Assembly (NCBI RefSeq): GCF_017921895.1
Contig: NZ_JAFIDN010000002.1
Coordinates: 1 to 64,000, forward strand
Source: Natronogracilivirga saccharolytica
GTDB lineage: Bacteria > Bacteroidota > Rhodothermia > Balneolales > Natronogracilivirgulaceae
Direction of reading: 5' to 3'
Length of the DNA: 64,000 bases
The position numbers and the translations under genes are program-made. Within the stretch, counting starts at the first letter, position 1. Every line of letters begins with the position of its first letter. Positions 24,705-33,732 of this stretch are shown one piece after another. The notes below the pieces were generated by a model. That model was not told the origin of the DNA, made no database searches, and saw nothing but the letters and a program-made list of their open reading frames with translations.

Positions 24705-27272
24705 TTATCCAACTTTTTGTTTGATTAAGTCAAGAACCGAGCCCATATCAATTGATTCTGCATCCTTGTGCCTGGGAATGCTGATGTTCTTTTTCCCATA
24801 CTTGACATAAGGCCCGTACCGCCCGGTCATAATCTGAATATTTTCACCTGTTTCCGGATGTTCTCCCATATCCTTGACCACCGATGATGTCTTTCGGCTT
24901 TTTTTCTGGGCCTTCTGCTTCAGCAACTCGAGAGCGCGGTCAAGTCCGATATCAAGAATATTATCATCTTTGGACAGAGACTGGAAGGTGCCGTCGTGTA
25001 CAACATACGGACCAAAACGTCCGATACCGGCTTTTACATCCTTCCCGGTTTCAGGGTGCTCACCAAGTGATCGCGGAAGGGAGAGCAGCTTAAGCGCCGT
25101 TTCAAGATCAACATCCTCCATATTCATACCCCGCGGGAGTGATGTCCGCTTCGGCTTTTTCCCCTTTTCATTGTTCTTGGCCTCACCAAGCTGAACATAG
25201 GGGCCGTACCGACCTGTAAGGACAAAAACATCTTCCCCTGTCTCTGGATCCCTGCCAAGACTTTCAGGTCCATGCTCGGTGCTTTCGATCAGCTTCTTAA
25301 GTTTATCCGCACTGATGTCAGCCGGTGACATGCCTTCCGGTATGGATGACATGATCTCCTGCCCGTCCTCCTTTTTGGCCTGGACGTACGGACCGAACCT
25401 GCCCAGCAGAACACGCATTCCATTGAGCCCTTCAACAGGAAGTTCAATATGTCTCGCCTCCTGAGGATCAATGCGCGACTCCTGTTTTTCAACAATGTTT
25501 TTCAGCCCGTTATCTCCTTCGTAGTACGACTTCAGGTAATTAACCCGGTCTTCCTTGCCGGAAGCTATATCGTCGAGCCTCTGCTCCATTTCTGAAGTAA
25601 ACTGTTCGTCAACCAGATCAGGAAAGTGTTTTTCAAGCAACTCTGTGACGGCAAATGCCGTGAAGGTGGGCACCAGGGCATTGCTCTCCTTTCTCACATA
25701 GTCACGCTCCATAATAGTTCCAATAATCGTGGCATAGGTGCTTGGCCTGCCTACGCCGTCTTTTTCAAGCTGCTTCACAAGACTTGCTTCGGTAAATCGG
25801 GCCGGCGGCTTGGTTTCATGCTGAACCGGCACCACATCACGACAGTGAATATTCTGATCTTTCTGCATTTCCGGCAGAATCTTGTCGCGATCCTCAATCA
25901 TTGCATCAGGATCATCACTTCCCTCAACGTAAGCTCGGAAAAATCCCGGGAATAGCACTTTCTTGCCAGTAGCCCGGAAGGTTGCCTTCGACTGCTCAGT
26001 CGTGGCATGTATGGTCACATTGGTGAATTCCAGCCTGGCCTCGGCCATCTGGGTTGCCATGGTTCTTTTCCATATAAGATCGTAAAGCTTTGCTTCGCGT
26101 CCGCTTAAAGGGGTGTCTGAGGGTGTGCGAAAGGTGTTTCCAGCCGGACGGATCGCTTCGTGCGCTTCCTGAGCTCCTTTTGATTTTCCCGAGAAGGATC
26201 TCACGCTTGGGCTCAGATAATCTTCACCATACATACTTTCCACTGCAGCTCTTGCTGCATTTAATGCCTGACCGGACAGGTTGGTGGAATCCGTACGCAT
26301 GTAGGTTATATAACCCTCTTCGTACAGCTTCTGGGCAATACGCATAGTATCTCTTGCGGAATAACCGAATTTCCGGTTTGCTTCCTGCTGCAGGGTGGAG
26401 GTAATGAAGGGAGGCGCCGGTGAGCGTTTTTGAGGCTTGGTTTCTATATCGCTGACCGTCCACTTCGCTTTTTTTAGATCATCTTTCAATGAGCCGGCCT
26501 CTTCACCTCCGAGCAGTACTACTTTGTCGGGCTTTTTAAGCTTGCCGGTTGATTCATCAAAGTCCTTACCAGCCGCCAGGCGTTTGTCATCAAGATGAGT
26601 CATCTCCGCTTCAAAATCCCGCTGCTCATTTTCTGCGGATGTGTTCAGAACAGCCTTGAGATCCCAGTAGCTGCCGCTGCGGAACTTCATCCGTTCACGT
26701 TCACGATTTACCAGCAGCTGAACGGCCACGGACTGAACCCGTCCTGCTGAAAGACCGGGACCGATTTTTTTCCATAACAGCGGGGATATGGTGTATCCGG
26801 CAAGTCGGTCAATGATCCTTCTGGCTTCCTGCGCATCCACCAGGTCCATGTTAATATCCCGGAACTCCTTAAGAGCCTTGTTTATGGCCTCTTCGGTAAT
26901 TTCATGGAACACCATCCGCTTGACGGGTATTTTCGGTTTCAGTTCATCTTTGATGTGCCATGAAATACCTTCTCCTTCCCGGTCCTCATCCGTTGCCAGT
27001 ATCAACTCATCCGACTCTTTTATCAGTTTCTTGAGTCTGGTCACCGTTTTTTTCTTGGTCGGCGGAATGACATACAGCGGCTCATAATTATTGTCGAGAT
27101 CGATTCCGAGGTTGGCCCATTTGTTTTTTTTCAGCTTTGCCGGAATCTCCTTCGCCGAGGCAGGCAAATCACGTATATGACCATTGCACGAATCCACAGA
27201 CATGTGCTTTGGGAGAAACTTTTTTATGGTCTTGGCCTTGGTCGGCGATTCAACAATTATGAGCGACTTCAT
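24705..27272 (-). CDS. topA: DNA topoisomerase I
   Basis: Relaxes negative supercoils by a single-strand passage mechanism. 855 residues. The Toprim domain begins IIVESPTKAKTI (E8) with TDEDREGE at 94-101; the catalytic tyrosine is Y324 in EGYITYMRTDST. Instead of zinc fingers the C-terminus carries four topoisomerase C-terminal repeats with the pattern TGRYGPYV or IGRFGPYV preceded by a HPETG or DPETG block, the form usual in several non-proteobacterial phyla. It follows the peroxiredoxin gene by 27 bases. Confidence 0.96.
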   Translation of the reverse strand: MKSLIIVESPTKAKTIKKFLPKHMSVDSCNGHIRDLPASAKEIPAKLKKNKWANLGIDLDNNYEPLYVIPPTKKKTVTRLKKLIKESDELILATDEDREGEGISWHIKDELKPKIPVKRMVFHEITEEAINKALKEFRDINMDLVDAQEARRIIDRLAGYTISPLLWKKIGPGLSAGRVQSVAVQLLVNRERERMKFRSGSYWDLKAVLNTSAENEQRDFEAEMTHLDDKRLAAGKDFDESTGKLKKPDKVVLLGGEEAGSLKDDLKKAKWTVSDIETKPQKRSPAPPFITSTLQQEANRKFGYSARDTMRIAQKLYEEGYITYMRTDSTNLSGQALNAARAAVESMYGEDYLSPSVRSFSGKSKGAQEAHEAIRPAGNTFRTPSDTPLSGREAKLYDLIWKRTMATQMAEARLEFTNVTIHATTEQSKATFRATGKKVLFPGFFRAYVEGSDDPDAMIEDRDKILPEMQKDQNIHCRDVVPVQHETKPPARFTEASLVKQLEKDGVGRPSTYATIIGTIMERDYVRKESNALVPTFTAFAVTELLEKHFPDLVDEQFTSEMEQRLDDIASGKEDRVNYLKSYYEGDNGLKNIVEKQESRIDPQEARHIELPVEGLNGMRVLLGRFGPYVQAKKEDGQEIMSSIPEGMSPADISADKLKKLIESTEHGPESLGRDPETGEDVFVLTGRYGPYVQLGEAKNNEKGKKPKRTSLPRGMNMEDVDLETALKLLSLPRSLGEHPETGKDVKAGIGRFGPYVVHDGTFQSLSKDDNILDIGLDRALELLKQKAQKKSRKTSSVVKDMGEHPETGENIQIMTGRYGPYVKYGKKNISIPRHKDAESIDMGSVLDLIKQKVG

Positions 27273-27299
27273 TCAAGCAGTTTATTTGTTTATCCCTGT

Positions 27300-27779
27300 T
27301 CAGGATGTGAGTTCTTTTATTTTTTCCAGCAATTCAGCAGCATGATTTGCTGTATCGATCTTTTCAATAACGGCTTTGACGGTTCCGTCCGTATCAATAA
27401 AATAGGCAGATCGGGACGGACCATGAAACGTTTTGCCGTACATCTTCTTTTCTACCAGCGAATCCGTTGCTTTTGCAAAGTTATGATCGGGATCGGAGGC
27501 GAGAATATACTCAATTCCAAGTTTATCAGCGTATTTTTTATGTGAACCGCAGGTATCCTTGCTGAGGGCAATGAGATTATACCCGTGATCTGCAAATGCC
27601 GAAGCATGTTCTGCAAGGCTTGTGTTCTGCCGGTCACATCCGCTTGTATTGTTCTTCATATAAACGGAAACTACCACCGGACGGTCAAGCAAATCAGCAA
27701 ACTGAACCTCTTTTTCTTCCTTGCCATCCCATATTTTCAATGGGAACGATGTCTCGATTTTTTCTCCTGGCTTTACCAT
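27300..27779 (-). CDS. Peroxiredoxin, BCP/PrxQ-like
   Basis: Thiol peroxidase of the AhpC/TSA fold, 159 residues, cytoplasmic. The likely peroxidatic cysteine is C48 in NNTSGCDRQN, which corresponds to the NTPGC motif of BCP/PrxQ proteins but with Ser in place of Pro. The usual partner cysteine five residues later is absent; C77 in SKDTCGSHKKY could be the resolving thiol. GAGGGG lies seven bases upstream of the ATG, a strong ribosome-binding site. First gene of a likely operon with topA and the unknown gene. Confidence 0.82.
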   Translation of the reverse strand: MVKPGEKIETSFPLKIWDGKEEKEVQFADLLDRPVVVSVYMKNNTSGCDRQNTSLAEHASAFADHGYNLIALSKDTCGSHKKYADKLGIEYILASDPDHNFAKATDSLVEKKMYGKTFHGPSRSAYFIDTDGTVKAVIEKIDTANHAAELLEKIKELTS

Positions 27780-28127
27780 GATTTACCCCTCGGATTTGAT
27801 TCTGGTGATTGATATTAAGCAGATCATGCGACGTATCAGCTCTGCTTTTACTCATCAATTATCCCTCAGCTGTTTTCGTTCCGCAAGAACAATTCAACAA
27901 TGCAGATCAGGATAACTGATAATCCTTACACTCGCAACGACATCCTTCAGCAATCCGCAGTCTGCACAACATCAATAAATCTCTGCCTTACTGTTTGATT
28001 ACGACTTCGGATTCAGCCTATCTTGCAAAAATTTTTTACTTTGTCTGTTACTGTTTTTTTCAAATCTGGCCCTGCGTGACTGCAGCAGCCGCACAACCTT
28101 TTTTACCGACAGCTCAAACCATCATTT
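27780..28127. other. Divergent intergenic region, 348 bases
   Basis: Lies between the peroxiredoxin gene (minus) and AMP nucleosidase (plus) and must hold promoters for both. On the plus strand TTTG at 27994-27997 and TATCTTG at 28019-28025 are a loose Bacteroidota-like pair. T-runs occur at 28030-28036, 28051-28057 and 28099-28104. I see no RNA gene or reading frame that I would support. Confidence 0.4.
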
Positions 28128-29306
28128 ATGAACAAAGACAAACTCACCATAAAAAAATCAGGCAAAAAAAATGACTCTTTCCGGGAGCAAATCGAGGAGG
28201 CCTGTGATTTGATGGACCGGATTTACCGGCAGGGTTTCTATCCAAAAATGAAGGTGTTCCGCGCATGGTCCGAACACAATCCGGTAATCGAAGGTGAGTT
28301 TGCAAAGCCGGAGGTCTATCGCTGGTACTTGAAAAGGGAGCTGGGCAAAATGGTGGATTCCGGAGCTGAAGTTACCATTTCGCCATCGCGTGAATGCATT
28401 TCACTGAATGACCCGAAACTGCTTGATGCCATTGACGAAGACCACTGGGACTTCACAAAGAAAAAGCTTTTTCTGTTTCGGGCCGAACGGATCGATCTGT
28501 CCCTGGACCGGCTTGAGCATTACACTGGCACTCCTGCAAAAGACTTCCAGCGCTACATCATGTTTACTAATTACGACATGCATGTGGAAGTCTTCAAACA
28601 GAGTTATCCTGACTGCGTCAAACCGAAAAGAAACGTTCAGATGCCTGCCTATCATCACAAACTGGATGATAACCTCGGGCTGACCCTTATCAACATCGGT
28701 GTCGGTCCGTCAAATGCAAAAACCATTACCGATCACATAGCGGTACTCCGGCCGGACGCCATGATCATGGTCGGACACTGCGGCGGGCTGCGCAATCATC
28801 AGGATATCGGTGATTTTGTCCTGGCATCGGGCTATATGCGCGCCGACGGTGTTCTGGATCACAGCATGCCAAAAAATGTTCCCATCATACCCAACCACCT
28901 CCTCAACTATCATCTGCAGTCGGTTCTGGATGAGGAAAAAATGACCTATCGCACCGGCACGGTTTATACGATCGACAACCGGAACTGGGAGTTCATGAAG
29001 CACCGGGTTGTGCAGGAAATTCATGTGAGCCGCAGCATCGCCATCGATATGGAGTCGGCAACGGTAGCCACAAACGGTTTCCGGTACCGGATTCCAAACG
29101 CCACGCTGCTCTGTATAAGCGACAAGCCGCTGCACGGCAAACCCAAGCTTGGAAAATCCGCGCAATCGTTCTATCAGAACTCAAAGCAACGACACCTGAA
29201 TATTGTCATCAAGGCCATCAACCTGTCAAAACAAAATTTTCCGGGCGGACTGCCCAATGCCAACATCCGGGCCATGGATGAGCCGCTTATGGGCGGGGGC
29301 TCCTGA
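28128..29306 (+). CDS. amn: AMP nucleosidase
   Basis: Splits AMP into adenine and ribose 5-phosphate, adjusting adenylate levels. 392 residues: an N-terminal domain of about 180 residues and a nucleoside-phosphorylase-like catalytic domain with INIGVGPSNAKTITDH, MVGHCGGLRN, the AIDMESATVATNGF motif that binds ribose and base, and ISDKPLHGKPK. It is shorter than the E. coli enzyme (about 484 residues) but carries the two-domain layout. Followed three bases later by a GNAT gene, so the two are cotranscribed. Confidence 0.9.
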   Translation: MNKDKLTIKKSGKKNDSFREQIEEACDLMDRIYRQGFYPKMKVFRAWSEHNPVIEGEFAKPEVYRWYLKRELGKMVDSGAEVTISPSRECISLNDPKLLDAIDEDHWDFTKKKLFLFRAERIDLSLDRLEHYTGTPAKDFQRYIMFTNYDMHVEVFKQSYPDCVKPKRNVQMPAYHHKLDDNLGLTLINIGVGPSNAKTITDHIAVLRPDAMIMVGHCGGLRNHQDIGDFVLASGYMRADGVLDHSMPKNVPIIPNHLLNYHLQSVLDEEKMTYRTGTVYTIDNRNWEFMKHRVVQEIHVSRSIAIDMESATVATNGFRYRIPNATLLCISDKPLHGKPKLGKSAQSFYQNSKQRHLNIVIKAINLSKQNFPGGLPNANIRAMDEPLMGGGS

Positions 29307-29309
29307 GCG

Positions 29310-29768
29310 ATGATATCCCGTTCCGGATTATCCGGAGTTGAATTTCGCCGGGCCGGGTCGGATGAAATCCTGCCCTTGCGTGCCCGGCTGTTGCGGCACG
29401 GAAAGCCGGTCGAAACAGCGGTTTTCTCTGAGGATTCCCTGCCGGACACCCACCATTTCGGGGCTTTTTCCGGGGGAACGCCCATCGGATGTCTGACTTT
29501 GCTTCATCATCCCGGTGAGGAACCGCCGGCCTGGCAGCTGCGCGGGATGGGCACGGAGACCCGGTGGCAGGGCAAAGGAGTGGGCCGGGCGCTTTTGGAA
29601 AAGGCTGAAAATGACCTGACCAAACAATATGGATGTATCCGGATCTGGTGCAATGCACGGGCTCACGCGGTGCCGTTTTACAAAAAAATGGGCTACAGGG
29701 TCACTTCAGGTGAATTTATGATTCCGGATATTGGCAAGCATTACAAAATGGAGAAAGTCCGGCAATGA
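29310..29768 (+). CDS. GNAT-family N-acetyltransferase
   Basis: 152 residues. The acetyl-CoA-binding motif A is visible: WQLRGMGTETRWQGKGVGRALL, with QGKGVG at 87-92, followed by a helix and the C-terminal NARAHAVPFYKKMGYRV block common in GNAT enzymes. Substrate unknown. Starts three bases after the AMP nucleosidase stop. GC-rich at its 5' end relative to neighbours. Confidence 0.85.
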   Translation: MISRSGLSGVEFRRAGSDEILPLRARLLRHGKPVETAVFSEDSLPDTHHFGAFSGGTPIGCLTLLHHPGEEPPAWQLRGMGTETRWQGKGVGRALLEKAENDLTKQYGCIRIWCNARAHAVPFYKKMGYRVTSGEFMIPDIGKHYKMEKVRQ

Positions 29769-29810
29769 CGGACTGTAAGGTTTTGTGATTCTGCAACTCC
29801 CTCTGATACT

Positions 29811-29843
29811 GTGCGTGTTTTGCTGTCAACAGTATTCACGCAC
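29811..29843. repeat. Inverted repeat between GNAT and radC genes
   Basis: GTGCGTG (29811-29817) and CACGCAC (29837-29843) are exact reverse complements, with a second small pairing CTG/CAG inside. The nearest T-run begins about 17 bases downstream, so it is at best a weak terminator for the upstream gene. Confidence 0.35.
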
Positions 29844-29881
29844 AATCCAACATAACCTATTTTTTTAAAACGGGGGATTAA

Positions 29882-30601
29882 ATGCAAGCTACCGGAGAGT
29901 ACCGGCAAACCGGAAAGAGAAAACCCATGGTCAGGGATCTTGCCGAAGACGAACAACCCAGAGAGCGGCTCATGCGGTATGGAACAGAGAGCCTGAGTGA
30001 TGCCGAAATTCTGGCAATTCTGATGCGTACTGGCAGCCGGAAAATGAATGTACTGGACACCTGCCGGTCGCTGCTCGATCATTTCGGAGGCTTGCACAAG
30101 CTGGTACGAAAAAGCTGGAGAGAGCTGCGGATCGTCGAAGGCGTGGCTGATGTCAAAGCGATCACTCTTGAAGCTGCGTTTGAGCTGTCCCGCCGGCTGC
30201 AATCCGGCGGAAATGCCAAGCCCCTGTTTTTTCATACCCCTGAAGACGTTGCGGCGTTTTTCGGGCCAAGACTGCGCGATCTTCAGACAGAGCAGTTTCT
30301 TGTTGTTTTCATGAATGCGGCAAAGGCGGTCAACGGACACCAGGTTATCAGCAAGGGCGGGAAAACGGCCACAATTGTTGATCCCTCTGAAGTGATGCGC
30401 CAGGCCATCATGAACGAAGCCAACAGTATCATCATCGTGCACAATCATCCCTCGGCCAATCGCCGGGCTTCCAAAGCCGACATCTCCATTACCAGAAAAA
30501 TTGTCCAGGCCGGAGATCTTCTGGATATTACCGTAGACGACCACATCATCATTGCCGGATATGATTACCTGAGCATGAGAGCAGAAGGATTGATGGGATA
30601 A
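29882..30601 (+). CDS. radC: RadC family JAMM-domain protein
   Basis: 239 residues with the UPF0758 layout: an N-terminal helix-hairpin-helix region (ERLMRYGTESLSDAEILAILMRTG) and a C-terminal JAB1/MPN+ metalloprotease-like fold with HNHPS at 187-191 and SKAD ending at D200. The family has a historical link to DNA repair, but its real substrate is not established. GGGGG lies six bases before the ATG. The gene precedes argS by about 64 bases. Confidence 0.92.
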   Translation: MQATGEYRQTGKRKPMVRDLAEDEQPRERLMRYGTESLSDAEILAILMRTGSRKMNVLDTCRSLLDHFGGLHKLVRKSWRELRIVEGVADVKAITLEAAFELSRRLQSGGNAKPLFFHTPEDVAAFFGPRLRDLQTEQFLVVFMNAAKAVNGHQVISKGGKTATIVDPSEVMRQAIMNEANSIIIVHNHPSANRRASKADISITRKIVQAGDLLDITVDDHIIIAGYDYLSMRAEGLMG

Positions 30602-30627
30602 ATGCGACATCCTTCCGCTAAAGCTTG

Positions 30628-30635
30628 TATATTTG
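30628..30635 (+). promoter_or_regulatory. Candidate -7 box for argS
   Basis: TATATTTG is a perfect match to the Bacteroidota -7 consensus TAnnTTTG and lies 30 bases upstream of the argS ATG. No TTG is found at the expected -33 distance, so confidence is low. Confidence 0.3.
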
Positions 30636-30665
30636 GGGCTTCGAACAAACAACTCAATCCCGACG

Positions 30666-32300
30666 ATGCAAGATTACCTTAAGCAACAAATTACAGAAGC
30701 ACTGCAAAAAATGGCACCCGGTCTCGAGATTCCGGAGATCACCATCGAAAAACCCCGTTCTCCGGAACATGGCGATGCCGCAACAAATATTGCGCTCGTT
30801 CTGGCCAAAACCCTGAAAAACAGTCCGGCAAAAATTGCTGAAGAAATAGCCTCACATATAGAAACACAGTCCGGTTTTATCAAGAGTGTTGAAGTTGCCG
30901 GACCCGGTTTCATTAATTTCCGGTTTTCCGAAAACTGGTTGAGTGAACAGCTGATGGATGCTTTCCGAAAGAAAGATCAGTACGGCCGCAGCAATGTGCT
31001 TCAGGGTAAGCATATCCAGGTAGAGTTCGTCAGTGCCAACCCGACCGGACCGCTGACTGTAGGTCACGGCCGCAATGCGGTACTTGGGGATACCGTCGCC
31101 AGAGTACTTGAATGGGCAGGTGCCAAAGTTGAGCGGGAATACTATTTCAACAATGCCGGAAGACAAATGAGAGTGCTGGCTGAAAGTGTTCGTGCGCGTT
31201 ATCTGCAGGAAATCGGGGTTGATGCAACATTCCCTGAAGGAGGCTATGAAGGCGCCTATATCACTGATATCGCCCGGCAGGTTCGTGAAGATCATGGTGA
31301 TGATCTGGCCGGTGAAGAACATCTTGGCGTATTCAAAAAAGCCGCCGAAGAAAGCATATTCGAGGATATAAAACGGACACTTGCGCGGATGAATATCTCG
31401 ATGGACTCCTTCTTTAACGAAAACACACTGTATGAGGACGGATCCATTGACAAAGTCATCGACTTGCTGAAGCAAAAGGGTCTGATTTACGAAAGCGAAG
31501 GGGCAACCTGGTTCAAAACGACGGGGTTCGGCAAGGACAAAGATACGGTATTGATCAAAAGCTCCGGTGAGCCTACTTACCGGCTCCCGGATATTGCATA
31601 TCACATAAACAAGCTCTCGCGTGGCTTTGACCTGGCTATTGATATCTTCGGTGCAGACCACATTGCAACCTATCCCGATGTTGTATCAGCCGTAGAGGCC
31701 TGTGGCTTTGACAGCAGTAAAATTGATGTCATCGTATATCAGTTTGTGACCATTGTAAAAGATGGAAAGCCCTTCAAGATGAGTACCCGCAAAGCCAATT
31801 TTGTTACACTTGACGAGCTCATGGATGAGGTCGGTGCTGATGTTACACGTTTTTTCTTCCTTATGAGGGCTCCCGGCACACACCTGGAGTTCGACATCAA
31901 CGAGGCCAAGGAAGCCGGGGAAAAGAACCCTGTTTTTTACCTGCAGTATGCCCATGCGCGCATTCAAAGCATCATGAGAAAAGTCAGGGAAACGTACGAT
32001 TTTGAAAACGCTGAGCCCGACTTCACATTACTCCGGCATGAGTCTGAAATCTCCCTCATCAAACGGGTTCTTGAATTTCCGGAGGTAATCAAAAGCACCG
32101 CCGGACACCGCGAACCTCACAAGATTATCAACTATCTGAACGAGCTTGCAACGGCTTTCCACCGTTTTTATCACGACTGCAGGATTCTTGGTGAAGACGA
32201 AAAGCTTGCCAAAGCCCGGACCGAACTGCTCACCGTTACTGCTACGGTATTGTCAAACGGCCTTGGTATTCTTGGAATTAATGCGCCGGACCGGATGTAG
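30666..32300 (+). CDS. argS: Arginyl-tRNA synthetase
   Basis: Charges tRNA-Arg with arginine. 544 residues from the ATG at 30666; a TTG at 30633 would add 11 residues without family support. The N-terminal additional domain is followed by the class I signature SANPTGPLTVGHGRN (HIGH equivalent VGHG), and KMSTRKANFV stands at the KMSKS position. The C-terminal anticodon-binding helical domain contains YAHARIQSIMRK. An intrinsic terminator lies about 68 bases after the stop. Confidence 0.96.
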   Translation: MQDYLKQQITEALQKMAPGLEIPEITIEKPRSPEHGDAATNIALVLAKTLKNSPAKIAEEIASHIETQSGFIKSVEVAGPGFINFRFSENWLSEQLMDAFRKKDQYGRSNVLQGKHIQVEFVSANPTGPLTVGHGRNAVLGDTVARVLEWAGAKVEREYYFNNAGRQMRVLAESVRARYLQEIGVDATFPEGGYEGAYITDIARQVREDHGDDLAGEEHLGVFKKAAEESIFEDIKRTLARMNISMDSFFNENTLYEDGSIDKVIDLLKQKGLIYESEGATWFKTTGFGKDKDTVLIKSSGEPTYRLPDIAYHINKLSRGFDLAIDIFGADHIATYPDVVSAVEACGFDSSKIDVIVYQFVTIVKDGKPFKMSTRKANFVTLDELMDEVGADVTRFFFLMRAPGTHLEFDINEAKEAGEKNPVFYLQYAHARIQSIMRKVRETYDFENAEPDFTLLRHESEISLIKRVLEFPEVIKSTAGHREPHKIINYLNELATAFHRFYHDCRILGEDEKLAKARTELLTVTATVLSNGLGILGINAPDRM

Positions 32301-32367
32301 CTCGGTCAGATGGCCACGCATCCTGTTGCGTATTGCTAGCTTCATTGCGGGACATTTTTTCAACCGA

Positions 32368-32393
32368 CGCCGGCCCTGATCCGGCGCTTTTTT
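32368..32393 (+). terminator. Intrinsic terminator after argS
   Basis: CGCCGG (32368-32373), a seven-base loop and CCGGCG (32381-32386), then C and six T (32388-32393). The GC-rich stem followed at once by a T-run is the classical form, and it is the clearest terminator in the window. Confidence 0.8.
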
Positions 32394-32414
32394 CAGCCCG
32401 TCCCTGCTTTAGTC

Positions 32415-32438
32415 CAGACCTGTCTCAATTCAGGTCTG
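32415..32438. repeat. Inverted repeat at the methyltransferase 3' end
   Basis: CAGACCTG (32415-32422) and CAGGTCTG (32431-32438) are exact reverse complements with an eight-base loop. The repeat overlaps the stop codon of the minus-strand methyltransferase gene. No T-run follows on that strand, so it may slow RNA decay rather than terminate. Confidence 0.45.
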
Positions 32439-33180
32439 ACTGAGTGAAATCCTGCTTCAGCTCAAGTCTGACGATTCTCATCAGCCCGGCCTCTCGTTTT
32501 TCCCTGATTTCAAAACCGGCCTTGTCAAACAGCCGGCAAGCAAAATCCACTGCCGGCACCCATATACCCCCTTTTGACAGCAGGCGCAGTAATACAGAGT
32601 TTGTCTTGCTTTCAGTAGCCAGGAACATAACTACAGCACGCCCGCCGTGCTTCAGCAGTCTGGACAATTCCGTTAAAACAGCATCCGGCCTCGTCAGTTC
32701 ATTCAGCGTCCCTCCCATTACAATGCCATCCACTGCATCAGAATAAATTGGAACCGATGCAGCATCACATGCAAGAAAGGATGCATTATTCCCTTCGGGC
32801 ATTAATTTCACGGCCTGCATCAGCATGTGCTGCGAATAATCAAGCAAGATCACGGAAGCATCCGGTTTTTCTTCAAGAATCACTCGGGCATACAATCCGG
32901 TGGAACAGCCGGCATCAACAAGAATCTCATTTTCCGAAGGCTGCAGCAGCTGAATCATATGACGGCATTCATCCTTCACATTCCAGCGGTTTCCGGTTAG
33001 CAGCGTACTGGAGAAGCGGCGCCAGAAGGGCTCATACCCCAGGGCCGTCATTTTCCACAAATTACTTCGCTCTGCAAGACTTTCCGGGGCAAAGTAAAAA
33101 GCAGGTGCCTTGTGGAGTTTCCCCGGATTCAATAACAGGGCCTGAGGAGACCATCTTCCGAACGCATCGGTTTCTTTCAT
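32425..33180 (-). CDS. SAM-dependent methyltransferase, class I
   Basis: 251 residues. The Rossmann-type core begins with motif I VDAGCSTG at 88-95, then an acidic VILLDYS at the end of strand 2, ACDAAS and a motif IV region MGGTLNEL; motif post-I ends in LKHGGRAVVMF. This is the type 11 pattern found in ubiquinone/menaquinone, small-molecule and natural-product methyltransferases. Substrate unknown. Last gene of a minus-strand group dnaN, SAM hydrolase, STAS-like gene and this gene; it starts 48 bases after the STAS-like stop. Confidence 0.82.
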   Translation of the reverse strand: MKETDAFGRWSPQALLLNPGKLHKAPAFYFAPESLAERSNLWKMTALGYEPFWRRFSSTLLTGNRWNVKDECRHMIQLLQPSENEILVDAGCSTGLYARVILEEKPDASVILLDYSQHMLMQAVKLMPEGNNASFLACDAASVPIYSDAVDGIVMGGTLNELTRPDAVLTELSRLLKHGGRAVVMFLATESKTNSVLLRLLSKGGIWVPAVDFACRLFDKAGFEIREKREAGLMRIVRLELKQDFTQSDLN

Positions 33181-33228
33181 ATTCAGGATAAAAATCAGGA
33201 ATCAACTGTGTCCGGGAAAGCGAACCCT

Positions 33229-33657
33229 TTATTTCCGGTCGGAGTTCCTTGGACTTCCGGGCCGATGCAGGTCAAGACGGTATCTGGACCATTCGTACGC
33301 ATCTTTCATGGAGAAAACGGTTTTATGCTTGAAGAACGATTTGTTGCCAAAGCGATAGTGGGACAACCAAAGCATTGTGGATAAATAGATCCGCATAATG
33401 GAGGAAGAAACCACCATTGCCGTTCCGGCCAGCTCATGCATGTCCGAGCTTTTCAGCCAGGATAATATCTTCTCCCTCACTTCGCCGTCAAGGTTTCCAA
33501 TTTCACGAAGATCCATCACAAAGCAGAAATCCTCATTCCGGTTACGAAACTCATCCACCCTGCTGATCAGCTCTTCAATATCCGGGCGTGTTTCCTTTCC
33601 CGAAAAAGTTATAATGACAATCGGCCAGCGATTCTCATCAACTACAATACGTGTCAT
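33229..33657 (-). CDS. STAS/SEC14 (SpoIIAA-like) domain protein, function unknown
   Basis: 142 residues from the ATG at 33657; a TTG at 33684 is possible but less likely. The order of elements (WPIVIITFSGKET strand, ELISRVDEF helix, FVMDLREI strand, REKILSWLKS helix, AMVVSSSIMRIYLSTMLWL and a final TVFSMKDAYEWSRYRL) resembles small single-domain STAS/SEC14-like proteins in which the end of the chain contains an A-x-x-W helix. No phosphorylation site can be assigned. It sits between the SAM hydrolase and the methyltransferase genes, in the same direction. Confidence 0.55.
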   Translation of the reverse strand: MTRIVVDENRWPIVIITFSGKETRPDIEELISRVDEFRNRNEDFCFVMDLREIGNLDGEVREKILSWLKSSDMHELAGTAMVVSSSIMRIYLSTMLWLSHYRFGNKSFFKHKTVFSMKDAYEWSRYRLDLHRPGSPRNSDRK

Positions 33658-33732
33658 AAATACTTTGTTACAGTCCTTAACCAATAACTGTTTTTACCAG
33701 TGGTTAATGCCAAAATATACCATTATTAATCT

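Noticed and set aside
29741-30652. 303-codon minus-strand frame over radC
   Set aside because: Overlaps a certain gene; translated sequence has no recognisable domain.
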